Source of the DNA: Tubulanus polymorphus
Lineage: Eukaryota; Nemertea; Palaeonemertea; Tubulaniformes; Tubulanidae
Reading direction: 5' to 3'
Length of the DNA: 64,000 bases
NCBI RefSeq assembly: GCF_964204645.1
Contig: NC_134028.1
Coordinates: 14,313,263 to 14,377,262, forward strand
The position numbers and the translations under genes are program-made. The notes below the pieces were generated by a model. It had not been told where the DNA came from, ran no database searches, and was given only the letters and a program-made list of their open reading frames with translations. Shown piece by piece: positions 1 to 11,330 of the stretch. The first letter of the stretch is position 1, and every line of letters begins with the position of its first letter.

Positions 1-165
1 TTCACTTAATTATTACGCATTTGAGAACCGCTTTTGATTGAACGTATTACATCAGCATAATCCGTTTTTGAACACTACGAGTCCATTGTTTCTTGGCTAT
101 TTCTAACTCTGATACACTAATCGTGTCGGTACTAACTACACTTATCTATATACCTATTTACAAGT
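1..165 (-). pseudogene. BEL/Pao integrase, N-terminal start
   Basis: Minus-strand translation gives ISVSELEIAKKQW followed by VQKRIMLM and, after a stop, a RSIKSGSQ-like stretch. The E-x-AKKQW signature is the conserved segment just before the zinc-binding domain in BEL/Pao integrases. The catalytic core would lie left of the window. At least one in-frame stop follows. What is seen is the short signature and its correct place downstream of RNase H; the family call rests on recalled BEL polyproteins. Confidence 0.6.
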
Positions 166-249
166 ACTGTGACACGTAACAGCCTAAGAAAAGAACAAAA
201 CACCCTATTTCTATAATCCTGTGTACACCTACTTCATCATTATATGACA

Positions 250-818
250 CTAAGTATTACAAGTATCAACAGAAACAATATCGTCTACCGTAGTACTATT
301 TACAGAATTCAATTCAGGCCATCGGAAATCAGTCAACCAACCAGGGCCTTGCCACCATATATCTGAAGTTTGAAGCTGATGAGTAGAAACACCCCGAGTT
401 AACAAATCAGCTGGATTAGAACTCGTAGGACAATATCTCCAACTAGACACTTTCGACAATTTCTTTATTTCGTTAACACGGTTCGCAACAAAAACAGGGA
501 GAATTTTTCAGTTTTCAATCAGCTAAGAACAATTGTGCTATCTGACCAGAAGCAAATTTCTAGATCCAAGTCCGAAAATGAACTAATGAAAGCAGCCAAA
601 CGTGCGGCTAGTAATGCTGCAAGTAGCTCCATTTCCGGAATGGTGCGCTTCTTGATCGGTGAGACCCGATTTTTGGCTATTACGAAAGAACAATTATTAT
701 CGCATCTCAGAAATGCGACGGTGCCATAAGCCTTGCCACTTGAGTCAGCAAACACATGCAATTGATAGGTTTTCATATTGTTATGATTAAAATACTGCCT
801 AGAAATAGATAGTTTCAT
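250..818 (-). pseudogene. BEL/Pao RNase H and connection region
   Basis: Two open blocks on the minus strand: 519-818 and 250-459. The first carries LHVFADSSGKAYGTVAFLR and a later IPEMELLAALLAARL, the usual RNase H strand with the catalytic Asp (FAD) and the Glu of PEMEL. The second carries SNPADLLTRG and WWQGPGWL, which close the Pao RNase H domain. A frameshift or stop separates the blocks. Domain order (RT upstream at higher coordinates, integrase downstream at lower ones) fits a BEL/Pao pol. Confidence 0.85.
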
Positions 819-819
819 T

Positions 820-1640
820 GCTCTATGTCCATTTTCTTAAGTTAGACCCTGCTCTTGATAACAATGACCGTGACGAATGATAGTACTCTAGTAAAGTAAG
901 TACGTCATCACATCCGGAAATGATATTATCCACGTACAAACTACGAGTCATGTCAACAGCTATTTCATTTCCGAAATGTTCTAAGTGATATTCAAAGTAG
1001 CATTCGATATGAATGGGGAGCTTTTCGCTCCGAGTAAAACCACACAGAAATCTGTAGACATGAAAAATACTATTCTGATCTTGTGGGTTCGATAACTATA
1101 AAGATCTTACGAAATCTCGGTCTTCCGGAGGCAACAGTATCTACAGAAATGCTTTTTCAATATCGGCACAAAATCCGAATTTATAACGTCTAAAACGTAA
1201 CAGAACTGATGTGAGATAATTCAGGAGGAGAGGACCTTTATGTGAGCAATCATTCAGACTGGGCTTACCGCAACTACAATCATAAACGACTCTTAGAGGC
1301 GTAGTTGCCGAATCACGGAAGACCGGATGATGCGGTATATAATGCCAATGTTCAGGCTGTATTGTTTCAGCTACCTTTTCTATAAACCCTTTCTTCAACT
1401 AAGTTTCTATAACCGAATTGAACATTTTAAGTATATCAGGCGACAGTCTGATATACTTAACTATACTTCTTTACACAAAATTATCTGGAAGTTCCGGATG
1501 ATCGATTCGCCATGGCAACTTTGCTGTATAGTGACCATCTTGAAATGAAATCGAATCTTGGCAACAGATATCGTAAAGTTACTGGTCGCTGTCAAACTCA
1601 TTTGCGGCGATACCGATCGTTTCTAAGCTCCAAAACTTTT
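820..1640 (-). pseudogene. BEL/Pao reverse transcriptase
   Basis: The minus strand shows RT motifs in order: HWHYIPHHPVFR and TPLRVVYDCS (1270-1390), RRYKFGFCADIEKAFL (1141-1190; the Asp is the first catalytic residue), a VYRFLCGF piece, and SLYVDNIISGCDD near 895-950, the YVDN/YxDD active-site box of this family. Upstream (1400-1560) a degraded RWSLYSKVAMANRSS resembles the fingers region. Frameshifts after the DIEKAF motif and stops elsewhere make it a pseudogene. Confidence 0.82.
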
Positions 1641-1789
1641 CAAGTTCTGTTTCTTACTGCACATGAGTGACCAATACGGCACTTCTGCCCTCAAAAACGC
1701 GTGATCGTGACGCAAGCCCAGATAACATGTATCTTAATTTTGAATTTCCCGCGGTTGGGCCAGGACCACGAATTACCTCATTGTTTACA

Positions 1790-3092
1790 AATGACCAAAA
1801 TTAGTTTGCACCTATCAAAATTGAGACTTCGAAAAACTGTGAGTCCATAGGTGCAGCTAAGGGTATGCCACGTAAATGAGGACAGTTAAGTGCGTTCGAA
1901 TTCACTCTATTTATGATGGGAGAAGTATTTTCCGGGCAAACTAAAAGCTCCAAACCGATGTGATCTCCATCTATTGTTGAAATATACAACTGCACGACAT
2001 CCATTTTTTTGCTTAAAGAGCATATGCCATCAAAATGGAATATTGTGTAAAATTCATTTTCAAATGTGATGTATTCACAAATATCAAATATGGAATTGGT
2101 TTGTATTTTAGTTCAGCCGTTACTGAGAAATATGACTATTAAATCAGCAATTTCAGCGCGTGCTCACTGTTATTGTTTATCTTAGCAGGTGCGTGTTTCT
2201 GACGTCATCTCTAACAAACGCTCGCGGCTTCCATTCATTTCACTAGACATTTCATGCGATATTTTATCGTTTTGGGAGTGATTTGAATTAATAAACTCTT
2301 GCCATCGAATAGTGTCGTTACCGTTGTATATAACATGATAATCGTTTATAAGTGAGTAGCGCTGTAGGTCAGTGAATACGGTGAACAAATGGTGTTCATT
2401 TTATCGAGTATACATGGGCTTCGCGTACTGGCCCACACACGTGCTTGTTTTGATTGTCATAGTTTGTTGAATATGAACTATACGCACGGAGTGAAGGATA
2501 AATAGATGACTATTCCGCTACCTATTACGGCTAATTCGTGTTTCTTTCTTCAATAAGTCACATCTCAGGTCGTATTCATGATAGTTGACTAGGGTTAATT
2601 AGATATACATATGTAGCATATCAAAATTCATAGACAATACGGTTCCGTACGACGAGTGCTCAGGACACATGATCTGATAGGTCAAAGTCCTGTGAACTGG
2701 TTGTATGGTCAGTACTGGCTATTGTTTTAGATTTTTCGATGACGTGGTCGTCTGGTTCTGCTGGGTATTAAACTCAGAGGCACAAGACTCTCGCTTTTTT
2801 TTGTCTAGCTCTCCTTTGCTCAGACTTTGGCAGCCATCGGTTCAAACGTTGTCTAGATCCCATGAGATCGCCTAGTTTGTTAGATTTATTTTGAAGAAGT
2901 TTCATCCGTATATAGATCATTCCGCGATCGATCATTCAGTATACTTCTGATTAGGAAATCGCGGAAAGTACAATTTTGATGGCATTTGCCCTTTAAAGAA
3001 CGATTTCCACCGAATTTTTAATCCTAACTTGTCAGCCAATTCTGTCGTTATAAACGACCTAGTTGCCCCTTCGTCAAATAAATATCAGCCGA
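1790..3092 (-). pseudogene. BEL/Pao aspartic protease, split by an insertion
   Basis: The upstream half (3000-3092, minus) reads LFDEGATRSFITTELADKLG, the BEL/Pao protease signature with a catalytic D-x-G-A. The downstream half (1801-2004) reads MDVVQLYIST and ends near PLAAPMDSQFFEVSILIG. The two halves are separated by the 976-bp element at 2017-2992. Sequence upstream of the signature (3093-4320) is not retrotransposon coding sequence, so the gag-protease junction is broken too. Confidence 0.75.
2017..2992. mobile_element. Non-autonomous DNA transposon with TTAA target duplication
   Basis: The left end after TTAA (2013-2016) reads AGAGCATATGCCATCAAAAT. The right end before TTAA (2993-2996) is the inverse complement of AGGGCAAATGCCATCAAAAT. 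This gives 20-bp inverted termini with two mismatches and a TTAA duplication. It splits the Pao protease cleanly, so the boundaries are well supported. TTAA targets occur in piggyBac and Kolobok families; the purine start of the termini fits Kolobok better. No transposase ORF is visible in its 976 bp. Confidence 0.8.
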
Positions 3093-4320
3093 AAAATGGA
3101 TATTGATCCACAGCTAGATTTTCGTAGTATTTGAAAATGTTCGTAGTATTGAGAAATGTTCTTAATGTTGTTTCCGTATGCGTGGGGGTTACTTTAAAGC
3201 CGTCAGACAAGAACGTACTAGTAGTAAGAATTACGAAAGTTCTTGTTTGATGCTTTCATCTACCAACGCAAACCATAAATCAGTCTATAAACAACAATTC
3301 TTTCTCGGTTCTTCTGCTGTGAGATCTGGCAAACATTCAGAAAATCTTTATATAAAACTTTTAAATAGTTGGAACCATATTTGGTTGGGTCGGAACAATG
3401 GAGTGTATTTATAATGAGGCTCGTGAAGGGATCACGCTGATACTTGATGATATTCCCGGCTACTTTCCGTAAAAGAAAAAACCGGAAGTTTAGGAAGATG
3501 TGGTTGTTTTGCTTATCCTGTATTAAAATAGAATTAGTTAAATTGTAGATAAAATAATTAGTATAAGTATTTCAAATAATTTAAGAATTGATAATCAATC
3601 ACAATGTATTCCGAATCGTAGTTAATTATAATAATTAAAAAAGAAACAATGAATTTGTACTGTAATTAGAAAAGAAAACAAAGTTTTGAAAAGATATTTA
3701 ATTTGAGTAATCTAGATGTTGTTTAAGAACAAATTGTTAATAATCGCTAATGTTTTAGAAAAATTAATTTGTGTTAAATGTTAAAACTAGCTGTCTGAAG
3801 TTTCTGTTGTCTGTATGCGCTCGTTGGTAATTCACAGACAATAGCTGCTCTCTCAACAACGACTAGCAAGGAGTGAGTAAATCATAACGCGTCATGACAG
3901 GAGGGTTGGAAGGAAAAAGTTAGTTTAGCAAATCAGTTTTGAAAATAATTTTAGATCAACGAATCATTAAGGCCAAATTCTATATGACCAAAACAGTCAT
4001 GACAGTAAGGTTGCTGTTCCTTGCCAAAAGTCGAGTGGGAGAGTCGGTATTTTAAGAATGCCGATTCTTTCTATAAAAGGGACCCGCATCTTGAGAGAGC
4101 AGTCAATCGGGAGAATCTGTACCTTAGTAAGACGAGTGTCGACAGCAGGACAGGAGAAGCTTCGGAACGATAGGGATTCATATACAATAGGGATTAGGAA
4201 AATCATTCTTTGTTCAAGGTAAATGAAATATATTATCTTCAATATTATCATCCGGTATTTCAATTTATTCATTCGGATTTGTGCACGGACACGTTCTCTC
4301 GCCAGGGCCTTACTCAAGTA
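3093..4320. other. Undefined insertion inside the BEL/Pao gag-protease junction
   Basis: Retrotransposon coding homology stops near 4320 (after a DIDTPVTIL stretch on minus) and resumes at 3092. The 1.2 kb between is AT-rich with no credible gene. A TATAAAAG box lies near 4073 on the plus strand, which could mark an inserted solo LTR or promoter, but I could not define termini or a target duplication. Confidence 0.4.
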
Positions 4321-5439
4321 TTTTATAGATAACGATTAAAGAGAGGATTGTGACCGGTGTATCAATATCGTTAATTGCTTTACATACATTTGCGACAGCC
4401 GTTTTTAATAAAACTTCACCAAACAACTGGCTATTATTAGTGATATGATACTCGTGTTTGCTCGAAACTCTTAGATTTCCAACAAAGTTTTGTGAAACAG
4501 TGGATTCCGATTGTGATTTCATATCAGCCGGTGACACGGAGGGTTCATCACGTGAATTAGTTTCAGAAATTTTTGGTTTATATTGCAAATTCCTGGAATT
4601 CGAATCTCCCTCTTTTCTACCTATGCATTACTGGTATGATGTTTTTATCGGCACGTTCTACCTCGATTTTTAGACTTACAATTACTGACTTAATGGCACC
4701 CAAAACAATTAAAGCAAAGGCCGTTACGTTTTATTATCTCTAAACGTCTGTTCGAATCAGTTACCAACATGCAATCTAAAGGATTGTGAATTTCTTTACG
4801 GTAAACGCAAGGCCGACTCTAAATATCAGTTAGAAGTGCATTAGCCGATGCAGGTCTGCCATCTAATATAATTGCCGACTTTGATTTTGCGCTTAACACT
4901 TCGACCTCGATTTTCAATAAGGAACGCAAACTATCAAATGACATATCTAAAGTTCCCCAATTCGCCCGGGAAATTTTTCCTAGGATATTCGACGGTAGTT
5001 TACGAATTATAACCGGTGTAACGAAATCGCCGTATATTTTAGACTCTTTTCCCTATGCTGCCAAACCCCTAATGCACTTTTCGATAGAATCATAAAAATT
5101 ACGAATACTCGCTAAACATTCCGACGGTGATCAAAGATCGAGTAACGAATTCATATAAGCATCGATAATTTTGAATTCTTGACCGTATTTATCATGCAAA
5201 AGATCTATTGCTACCGAGTAATTTTCATCAGTTAAAGTTAAACCATCCACAACTTTCATAGCATCGCCGAATAAAACAGATCGCAAATAGTTAAACTTCT
5301 CTGCCCCTGACAGATACGAGACTTGATCGACAGCTGCAGAAAAACTGTCCAAAAATGTGGGAAAATCAACGATATCACCCGAAAATTTAGGTAGAGTCAA
5401 GTCTAGAATTAGTTCTTGCGTTTGAAAATTGTTTTGCAT
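4310..5439 (-). pseudogene. BEL/Pao gag polyprotein (DUF1759 type)
   Basis: 5131-5439 (minus) encodes a gag segment with LPKFSGDIVDFPTFLDSF and LSGAEKFNYLRSVLFGDA, the DUF1759 signature of BEL/Pao gag. Further on (about 4690-4745) a zinc-knuckle-like NGLCFNCFGCH, a stop and SNC are seen. 4310-4588 ends with EVLLKTAVANVC, which normally leads into the protease. Stops between the blocks show decay. The role in a live element is to form the retrotransposon particle and bind RNA. Confidence 0.82.
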
Positions 5440-5749
5440 TCGGATTCAACGTAGAAGCGGTTCTAACTTTAAGCGAGTCGATTAATTTACAGCTTAAATT
5501 TTCGTTGCTCGAGTATATCCATGTAGGCGTCGGATTCCGTGATTGCTGCTTCCGAAGCTTCGGTGTCTGTCAGATCAAGAATTTGAAGATCAACTTCTGT
5601 ATGATGTTAATCTCCTTAGATAGTGTCTGGAGACGAGCCTCGAGTTCATTCCATTTCGTCTTCCATCTCGTTCTACCATCTGAAGATTTGCGAATAGTGT
5701 CGTCACTTGGCCCTTGTATGCAGCTCTCGATTTCACCAATCTGTCACGG

Positions 5750-5978
5750 TCCATCCTGGTCACGGCACCAATGTTGCGAATAAATCCGACTCGAATACGA
5801 GAATAGACCAGAGACAGACGACGACGACTCCCATCGTGTGGTATATGAATAATTCAGCTTTTACTTTACATACTTAGACATTATATAGGCGGCCCAGCTA
5901 TGTTAGGCTGCATGAACAATGAATGTGAAGTGTGAAAAAGGTAATCCTTACACAATACGGTATTACAATATTATCACA
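5750..5978 (-). repeat. BEL/Pao 5' LTR and primer-binding site
   Basis: On the minus strand a 207-bp segment begins TGTGATAATATTG and ends TTCGCAACA (5772-5978), with TG...CA ends. It is followed at once by TTGGTGCCGTGACCAGGAT (about 5751-5770), the usual tRNA-primer site of BEL/Pao elements. The partner 3' LTR is outside the window, so the outer boundary is inferred from the TG end and from the change to Polinton sequence. Confidence 0.7.
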
Positions 5979-6002
5979 GTTTAATCGTAATTCCCAACAT
6001 AT

Positions 6003-7981
6003 GAAGAACTTAGAAGAATAAAAGGATATATCTGGATATTAAATGTTATAGATATATTCAGTAGATACGCATGGTCAATTCCAATCAAAAATAAAACTGG
6101 TATAGAAGTTACTAATGCATTCAAATCAATATTTAAAGAAGCTATTCCAGATAAGAAACAATTTGATGAAGGTAAAGAATTTTATAATAAACATTTAAAC
6201 AAATTATTATCTAAAAACGATGTGGAATATTTTTCAACACATTCAGATAAAAAAGCATCTATTTTAGAAAGATTTAATAAATCATTGAAATCTAGAATGT
6301 GGAAATATTTTACTGCAAATGAAACATATAAATATATCGATGTATTAGATGATTGAGTGAACGGTTATAATAATTCTTAACATTCAAATATTGGTATGAA
6401 ACCTATACAAGCTAGAAAAATAGATATTTCAGAAGTTGTTTGGAATAATTTATACGGTGCGTTTGTTGCCTGTGTTGTCATATCGCGGAAAGACGGAATC
6501 GCGGAATTTTCCAAAAACGCGGAACTTCTTCATTCTTACTTTAAATAGAAAACGGGTTTTCCCACGGGGATACCCACTGTCGGACAGGGCACCGGACCGA
6601 TCGATGCAACGAGTTAGGTTCGAGTCCCATTATTTGCAGGCAATTTTATATGGAATTATTATATTACGATACCGTTGACTGGCTGCCACCTGTAGAAGAA
6701 GTCAGAATCAAGTGGGGTGAAAGAGACCAGGCACCTAATGTCTATTTCTACTGGGCAAACTTCGGTTATCGAAGTTCATCGACTTTTTGAGAACTTCAGA
6801 AACGAATATTATCAGATAAATATTGAGCACGTTCGCGGTGTCGGACCGTAGTTGTAGATGGTTGCAAACATGAAATCCTACGACCAAACAAGAATCGGTT
6901 CAAATTCCTTCGTCAAATTCGTCCAGTACCGGTACCAATGAGATTCTTTTGATCCAAATAATCAGCATAGGAACATATATGTTATAGCAGTCACAAAGAA
7001 AACATTAAAAAAAACGAAACCATTTTATAATCTTTCATATCATATAATTCTAAAAGATAAACCACAGTCGCTTATAACAACAATGTAGACACACAACACG
7101 CATGAACAATCCTAAGCCAGATTGAAATGTACATAATGTCTATTTATTTTCGTCTGACATCGATCCAGTTCCACAGTTGTGAGTTAACTCTGAATTACTT
7201 AGAATCAATTCATTTCCAATGGTTTAAATCCAGAGACCAGAGTCAAATCTTAACTCGGAACTGAGTCCTGGAGAATGACCCATGGTGTCATCAAAAATCC
7301 TACGTTTACGTACCATCGATTTGTATTCCTTCAGTTAATGCAGCGATACTCTGTATCACTGAATTCGCAAAGATCGTATTGCCTAGGTTCTACATTATTT
7401 GGAACAGTATCGTTAAGTTGTTGACTGTCGATATAATAAATTATCAAATACTAATTCCCGTGGTTGAAAACCTGGGTCCGATGCCCTGTCCGACAGTGGG
7501 TATCCCCGTGGGAAAACCCGTTTACTATTTATAGTTAAAATGAAGAAATTCCGCGTTTTTGGAAAATTCCGCGATTCCGTCTTTCCGCGATATGATAACA
7601 CCGGTTTGTTGCACATGATTTTGGAGAACCAAAATTTAAAATAGGACAAAATGTTAGAATTTCTAAATATCGAAAAATATTTTATCAAGGTTATATTCCA
7701 AATTTTACTGAAGAAATATTTAAAATTAAAAAAATAATATTAGCTAAACCATTTGTTTATAAATAAGTAGATCTAAAAGATGAAGAAATATTAGGTTATT
7801 TTTATATGAACAAGAATTATCACTTGTACCAAATCCAGATGATATAGAATACAAAATAGAAAAAGTATTAAAAACAAAAACATTACGTAATAAGAAATAT
7901 TCTTTGGTGAAATATAAAGGGTATGATGATAAATTTAATGAATGGATTTCATCTAGTAAAATTAAAAGAATAAATGAATAA
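6003..7981 (+). pseudogene. INT: Polinton integrase (copy C), N-terminally truncated and split
   Basis: Retroviral-type (rve) integrase with a C-terminal chromodomain-like tail. Copy C begins inside the core (the equivalent of MKNLEEY in copy B), then carries VIDIFSRYAWSIPIKNKTG, the second acidic site FDEGKEF and the glutamate of ERFNKSLKS. The first catalytic Asp lies in the missing part. A 1134-bp transposon interrupts it at 6461-7612. The tail resumes with KYSLVKYKGYDDKFNEW at about 7900. Stops occur at about 6355 and 7765. The 3' end overlaps the ATPase start by 8 nt. Confidence 0.85.
6470..7603. mobile_element. 1134-bp inverted-repeat DNA transposon with 9-bp target duplication (Mutator-like)
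   Basis: GTTTGTTGC is present on both sides (6461-6469 and 7604-7612), and the integrase reading frame joins across it when compared with copy B. The termini are inverted repeats of about 130 bp; the left starts CTGTGTTGTCATATCGCGG and the right, inverted, starts CGGTGTTATCATATCGCGG. Long inverted repeats with a 9-bp duplication are typical of Mutator-like elements. No transposase is seen, so it is non-autonomous. Confidence 0.85.
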
Positions 7982-8629
7982 AGATTTATTTATATTTGAA
8001 CCACATAATATGTTAGTTACTGGAGAAACAAACACATTTTATATTATATTTGTTAGAAACTATTCATAAAAATCATTTTGATAATATTATATTATTCTGC
8101 CCTACTTATGAAATGAATGAAACATATAATAGGGATAAAGTTTTTAAAGATAAAACATTTATTATATTAAATCCTACTTCTGTAAAGAATAACTTAGATA
8201 ATTGTGTAAAAATTACATTAGATATTTATAAAGGAACAAATACAATATTCATTATAGATGATTGTGCTAATTTACATGATATAAAAATTAGAGAAAATGA
8301 ACTAGGTTATCTAGCCTTCTATGGTAGACATTTTGGGATAACAACTTGGGTTTTTAATCAAAAGTATAATTGTTAAAGATTTTAGAGAAAACATTAGATT
8401 TTTAGTTTTATTCTACAATAAAGATAGAAAATCTATGCAACAATCATTGGAAGAAAATCAAATTATACCTACTGAATTACATGATGAATATATGAATAAA
8501 TCAAAAAATAATAAAGGTTTCAAATTACTTCTGAGGCTTCAATTTCCATATGAATATAAATTTACAAAATACAATTTGAAATATTATATAATTCAAAATA
8601 TAGAAACTATTTATATATCTATGTACTAG
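7974..8629 (+). pseudogene. ATP: Polinton packaging ATPase (copy C)
   Basis: FtsK/HerA-A32-type genome-packaging ATPase, expected to pump DNA into the capsid. It starts MNKDLFIFEPHNMLVTG. The Walker A loop seen in copy B (GVTNCGKTHF) is destroyed here by a short deletion (GETNTFYI). Walker B remains as NTIFIIDDCANL. A frameshift near 8370 separates the last 64 codons (QQSLEENQIIPTELH...). The start is fixed by the 8-nt overlap with the integrase stop, as in copy B. Confidence 0.82.
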
Positions 8630-8935
8630 ACGTACGAGTAAAAATCTTGGCAAGAATCTTGGAAGAATTCTTACGTACGTCTTGTATATAGTTATATAAA
8701 TAGTTTTAAAATAATTATTCTAAATATAAATTATATTAAAACTATTTTCAAATGTTTGTAGTTTACGTTTGAATAAGTCACACATATGTATTAAATTTAT
8801 ATTTCTAATTAATTTTTAAACATAATCAATTTATGTTATTTTCTAAAATATTATATAATATATTCTTCCAAGAATACTTCCAAGATTCTTACGTACGTCT
8901 AGTATATAGATATATAGATAGTTTAATAATAATTA
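8630..8935. repeat. Convergent intergenic region with inverted hairpin repeats (copy C)
   Basis: Between the ATPase and the opposing gene, TCTTGGCAAGAATCTTGG and ACTAGACGTACGAG motifs (8625-8690) recur inverted at 8870-8925 (CCAAGAATACTTCCAAGATTC, ACGTACGTCTAGTATATAG). The same motif family reappears in element D at 20300-20560. Possible roles are transcription termination between converging genes or an origin; neither is shown by sequence alone. Confidence 0.6.
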
Positions 8936-9466
8936 TTCTAAAACATTTATAAAATCATCTTTGTTTATATCTAATTCATCATAATTCTTAGGATTTATTA
9001 ATTTTAGTTGAGCCATCATTCTATGATAATTATTATCCATCTTAGCTTCTTTTGTTAATTTTTCAAAGTATTCATCAAAATCAAATCAATTCCAAAATTA
9101 TTCATTAGATAACTTAAATCTATTTTTCTCGAATACAAAAATTTATATATTTGTTTAAGATTATTTTCTGCATAAGCTAATAATTTATCAAATAACAACG
9201 CATAGAACATATATAATATTGTTTAGTTATAGGATTAAAATATTTGATATATTTCTTAGGGTTATTTAACAATAGTATCAATAGTATCATACCCGCCTTT
9301 TTATAAAAATAAATGAAGGTATTTTTGATTCATAATGAGTATTTTTCATCAACAGTTCAATTTTTCTATTACAACATTGACACGTTTTATTTCTTTCTAT
9401 TTCTGCTAATTTTTTTTCATGTTCTTCTAATTTCTTTTCATTTTCTATATGTCCCTGAGATTTTGT
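8936..9466 (-). pseudogene. Polinton small CxxC protein relic (copy C)
   Basis: Minus-strand translation contains a charged helix HEKKLAEIERNKTCQCCNRK, a zinc-ribbon-like CxxC after a coiled segment, and near the end NPKNYDELDINKDDFINVLE before a stop at about 8936. Reading breaks occur around 9120 and 9290. It lies where copy B has its own zinc-finger gene, converging on the ATPase, but I see no sequence similarity between the two. Function unknown. Confidence 0.45.
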
Positions 9467-9467
9467 T

Positions 9468-11330
9468 TAGATGTTGAGAAGTTGTTTAAACGTAGCCTTA
9501 TCACACTCGAATAAATCATCCAATTTTAATCAACGAGACCAAAATTTGCAATTTTCTCAAAAGACATGTAAAACCGCACGTTAATTCTGTAATTTTTGAA
9601 AGTATTTATCCAAGTGGCAGTCAACCTGGTAAATTATATGGCTTATGTAAAGTCCATAAAGATAAATTTCCTATCAGACCTGTAGTTTCGATGATCGGCA
9701 CTGCTGGATACAACCTGGCCAAGTATCTGGACAAAATTATCAAACCACATATTTCTAGCAATTTCATGCTTAACAGTACCTGGGAATTCCTGGAAAGGCT
9801 TAAGGTTTTCATCTTTCACCCTTCTGATATATTCATTAGTTTCGATGTCGAATCTCTGTTAACAAACGTACCGCTCAGAGAAACTATAGACCTGATTTCA
9901 GATCATATCTACGAATCAGATTCTAAACCCTCGTATGATAAGGCTACGTAAAGCTACGCTAACAACTTCTCAATATCGCAACATCTGGAATGTTTATGTA
10001 CAACAATCGTCTTTTTAAACAAGTTGATGGTGTAACCATGGGCAGCCCATTAGGCCCTACTTTAGCTAACTTCTGTCTGGCACATTTTGAGAATTTACTA
10101 TTGACTGATTGCAAATTAAAACCCGCATTGTACCTTAGATATGTTGATGACATTTTCTGTATTTTTCGAATCAACTCTAACTACAATTCATTTTTTTGAT
10201 GCATTAAATACTATGTTTCCCAATCTGAAATTTACTTTCGAACTTGGCCCGAACATTTTACCCTTTTTAGATACTCTCATTCAAGCACCAACTGACACTG
10301 ATAGTACTAATTTCGTCTCACGCGTATATAGAAAAGCTTCTAATACTGGATTACTTTTGAACTTTAATGCAATGTGTCCTTACAAATGGAAAATTGGTCT
10401 TATCAACACGATGCTTTTTCGTGCATACAATATATGCAGCAATTGGAACATTCTTTCGGAAGAATTTGATTTTCTTAAGAAATTATTCAAACTTAATGGT
10501 TATCCTAGCCATGTTATTGATCACTGTGTTAAAATTTCTCGACTCTAAATTCGTTACCCAGCCTAAAACCGTTGATGAGAGTAAAGTTTCTCTTTTCATT
10601 TCCATACCGTTTGTGGGTTTCCCGTCTATTCTATATGCTCAAAAATTAAAGAAACTGTTTAAATCGAATTTCGAAATAGACCTTCAATGCTCATTCGTAA
10701 CCACTAAGATTAAGAATTTCTTTTCACTTAAGTGTCCGACTCCTAAATCCTTGAAAGCTATGGTTGTCTACAAATACACTTGTTTATGTGATATAAACAC
10801 TGCCTATATAGGTAAAACAAAAAGACACATAGTAACAAGAGTTAAGGAGAATAAACTTAAGACTTCAGCAATTGCCCAACATCTATCAAACTGCCGTGAC
10901 TGTCAGGTCTCGTTTAGCGAAAAGAATTTCAAAATTTTAGATAAAGGTTCCTCCGATTTAGATTGTAAAATAAGAGAAGCACTTTTTATCAAAACTCAAC
11001 AGCCCTCCCTTAATCAACTATTCGAACACGGTTCAGGATTCATTCTCGATGTTTTTAGATAATTAACCACTAGCCAAATATGTTCACTCAGTAATTTAGG
11101 TAGTGTGTAATTAGTTATCTTTATATTATGATTATCCTGTCACTCAGTAATTTGAAATTGTTTGTAATTAGCTTCGTCTTACTCTATATAAATACCAGTA
11201 TGACATGTAAATTTAATCACTTGCGCTATGCCTGAAGAGGGGATAATGTAACTCCCGAAAACGTTCGCTATAATAAATATATGTTACTCATTAGAAATGA
11301 GATTTGTACTGTTTTTGCTGCTATGGATTT
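9468..11330 (+). mobile_element. Penelope-like element (PLE) inserted in Polinton copy C
   Basis: Encodes a PLE reverse transcriptase followed by a GIY-YIG endonuclease. The 5' side carries a short inverted piece of its own RT (minus 9473-9520 reads DKATFKQLLNI), a common product of PLE insertion. The 3' end has the CCTGAAGAGG...CCGAAAACGTT motif (11232-11270), which resembles PLE tails. Polinton sequence resumes near 11331. Frameshifts at about 9950, 10200 and 10550 inactivate it. Confidence 0.85.
9540..11062 (+). pseudogene. PLE reverse transcriptase with GIY-YIG endonuclease
   Basis: RT motifs in order: GKLYGLCKVHKD (9631), PIRPVVSMIGTAGY, ISFDVESLLTNVPL (first catalytic Asp, about 9840), VDGVTMGSPLGPTLANF (10024), YLRYVDDIF (catalytic DD, about 10132), then NLKFTFELGPNILPFLDT. 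The endonuclease follows at about 10770-10900 as VYKYTCLCDINTAYIGKT, with the paired Tyr of GIY-YIG, and ends near REALFIKTQQPSLNQ. Fused RT and GIY-YIG is diagnostic of Penelope-like elements. The N-terminus is missing and three frame breaks are present. Confidence 0.88.

Larger units (their letters stand above)
1..5978 (-). mobile_element. BEL/Pao LTR retrotransposon, left end outside the window
   Basis: Read on the minus strand the order is 5' LTR (5772-5978), primer-binding site, gag, aspartic protease, reverse transcriptase, RNase H and the start of integrase. That order and the DUF1759-type gag identify a BEL/Pao element. The integrase core and 3' LTR lie beyond position 1. All domains carry stops or frameshifts, so the copy is dead. 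Two later insertions interrupt the protease region. The 5' LTR abuts a truncated Polinton integrase at about 6000. Confidence 0.88.

Noticed and set aside
6617-6628. GGTTCGAGTCCC, a perfect Pol III B box, suggesting a tRNA gene or SINE
   Set aside because: No A box at a suitable distance and no cloverleaf can be drawn; it lies inside the inverted-repeat transposon, so I treat it as chance or a relic.
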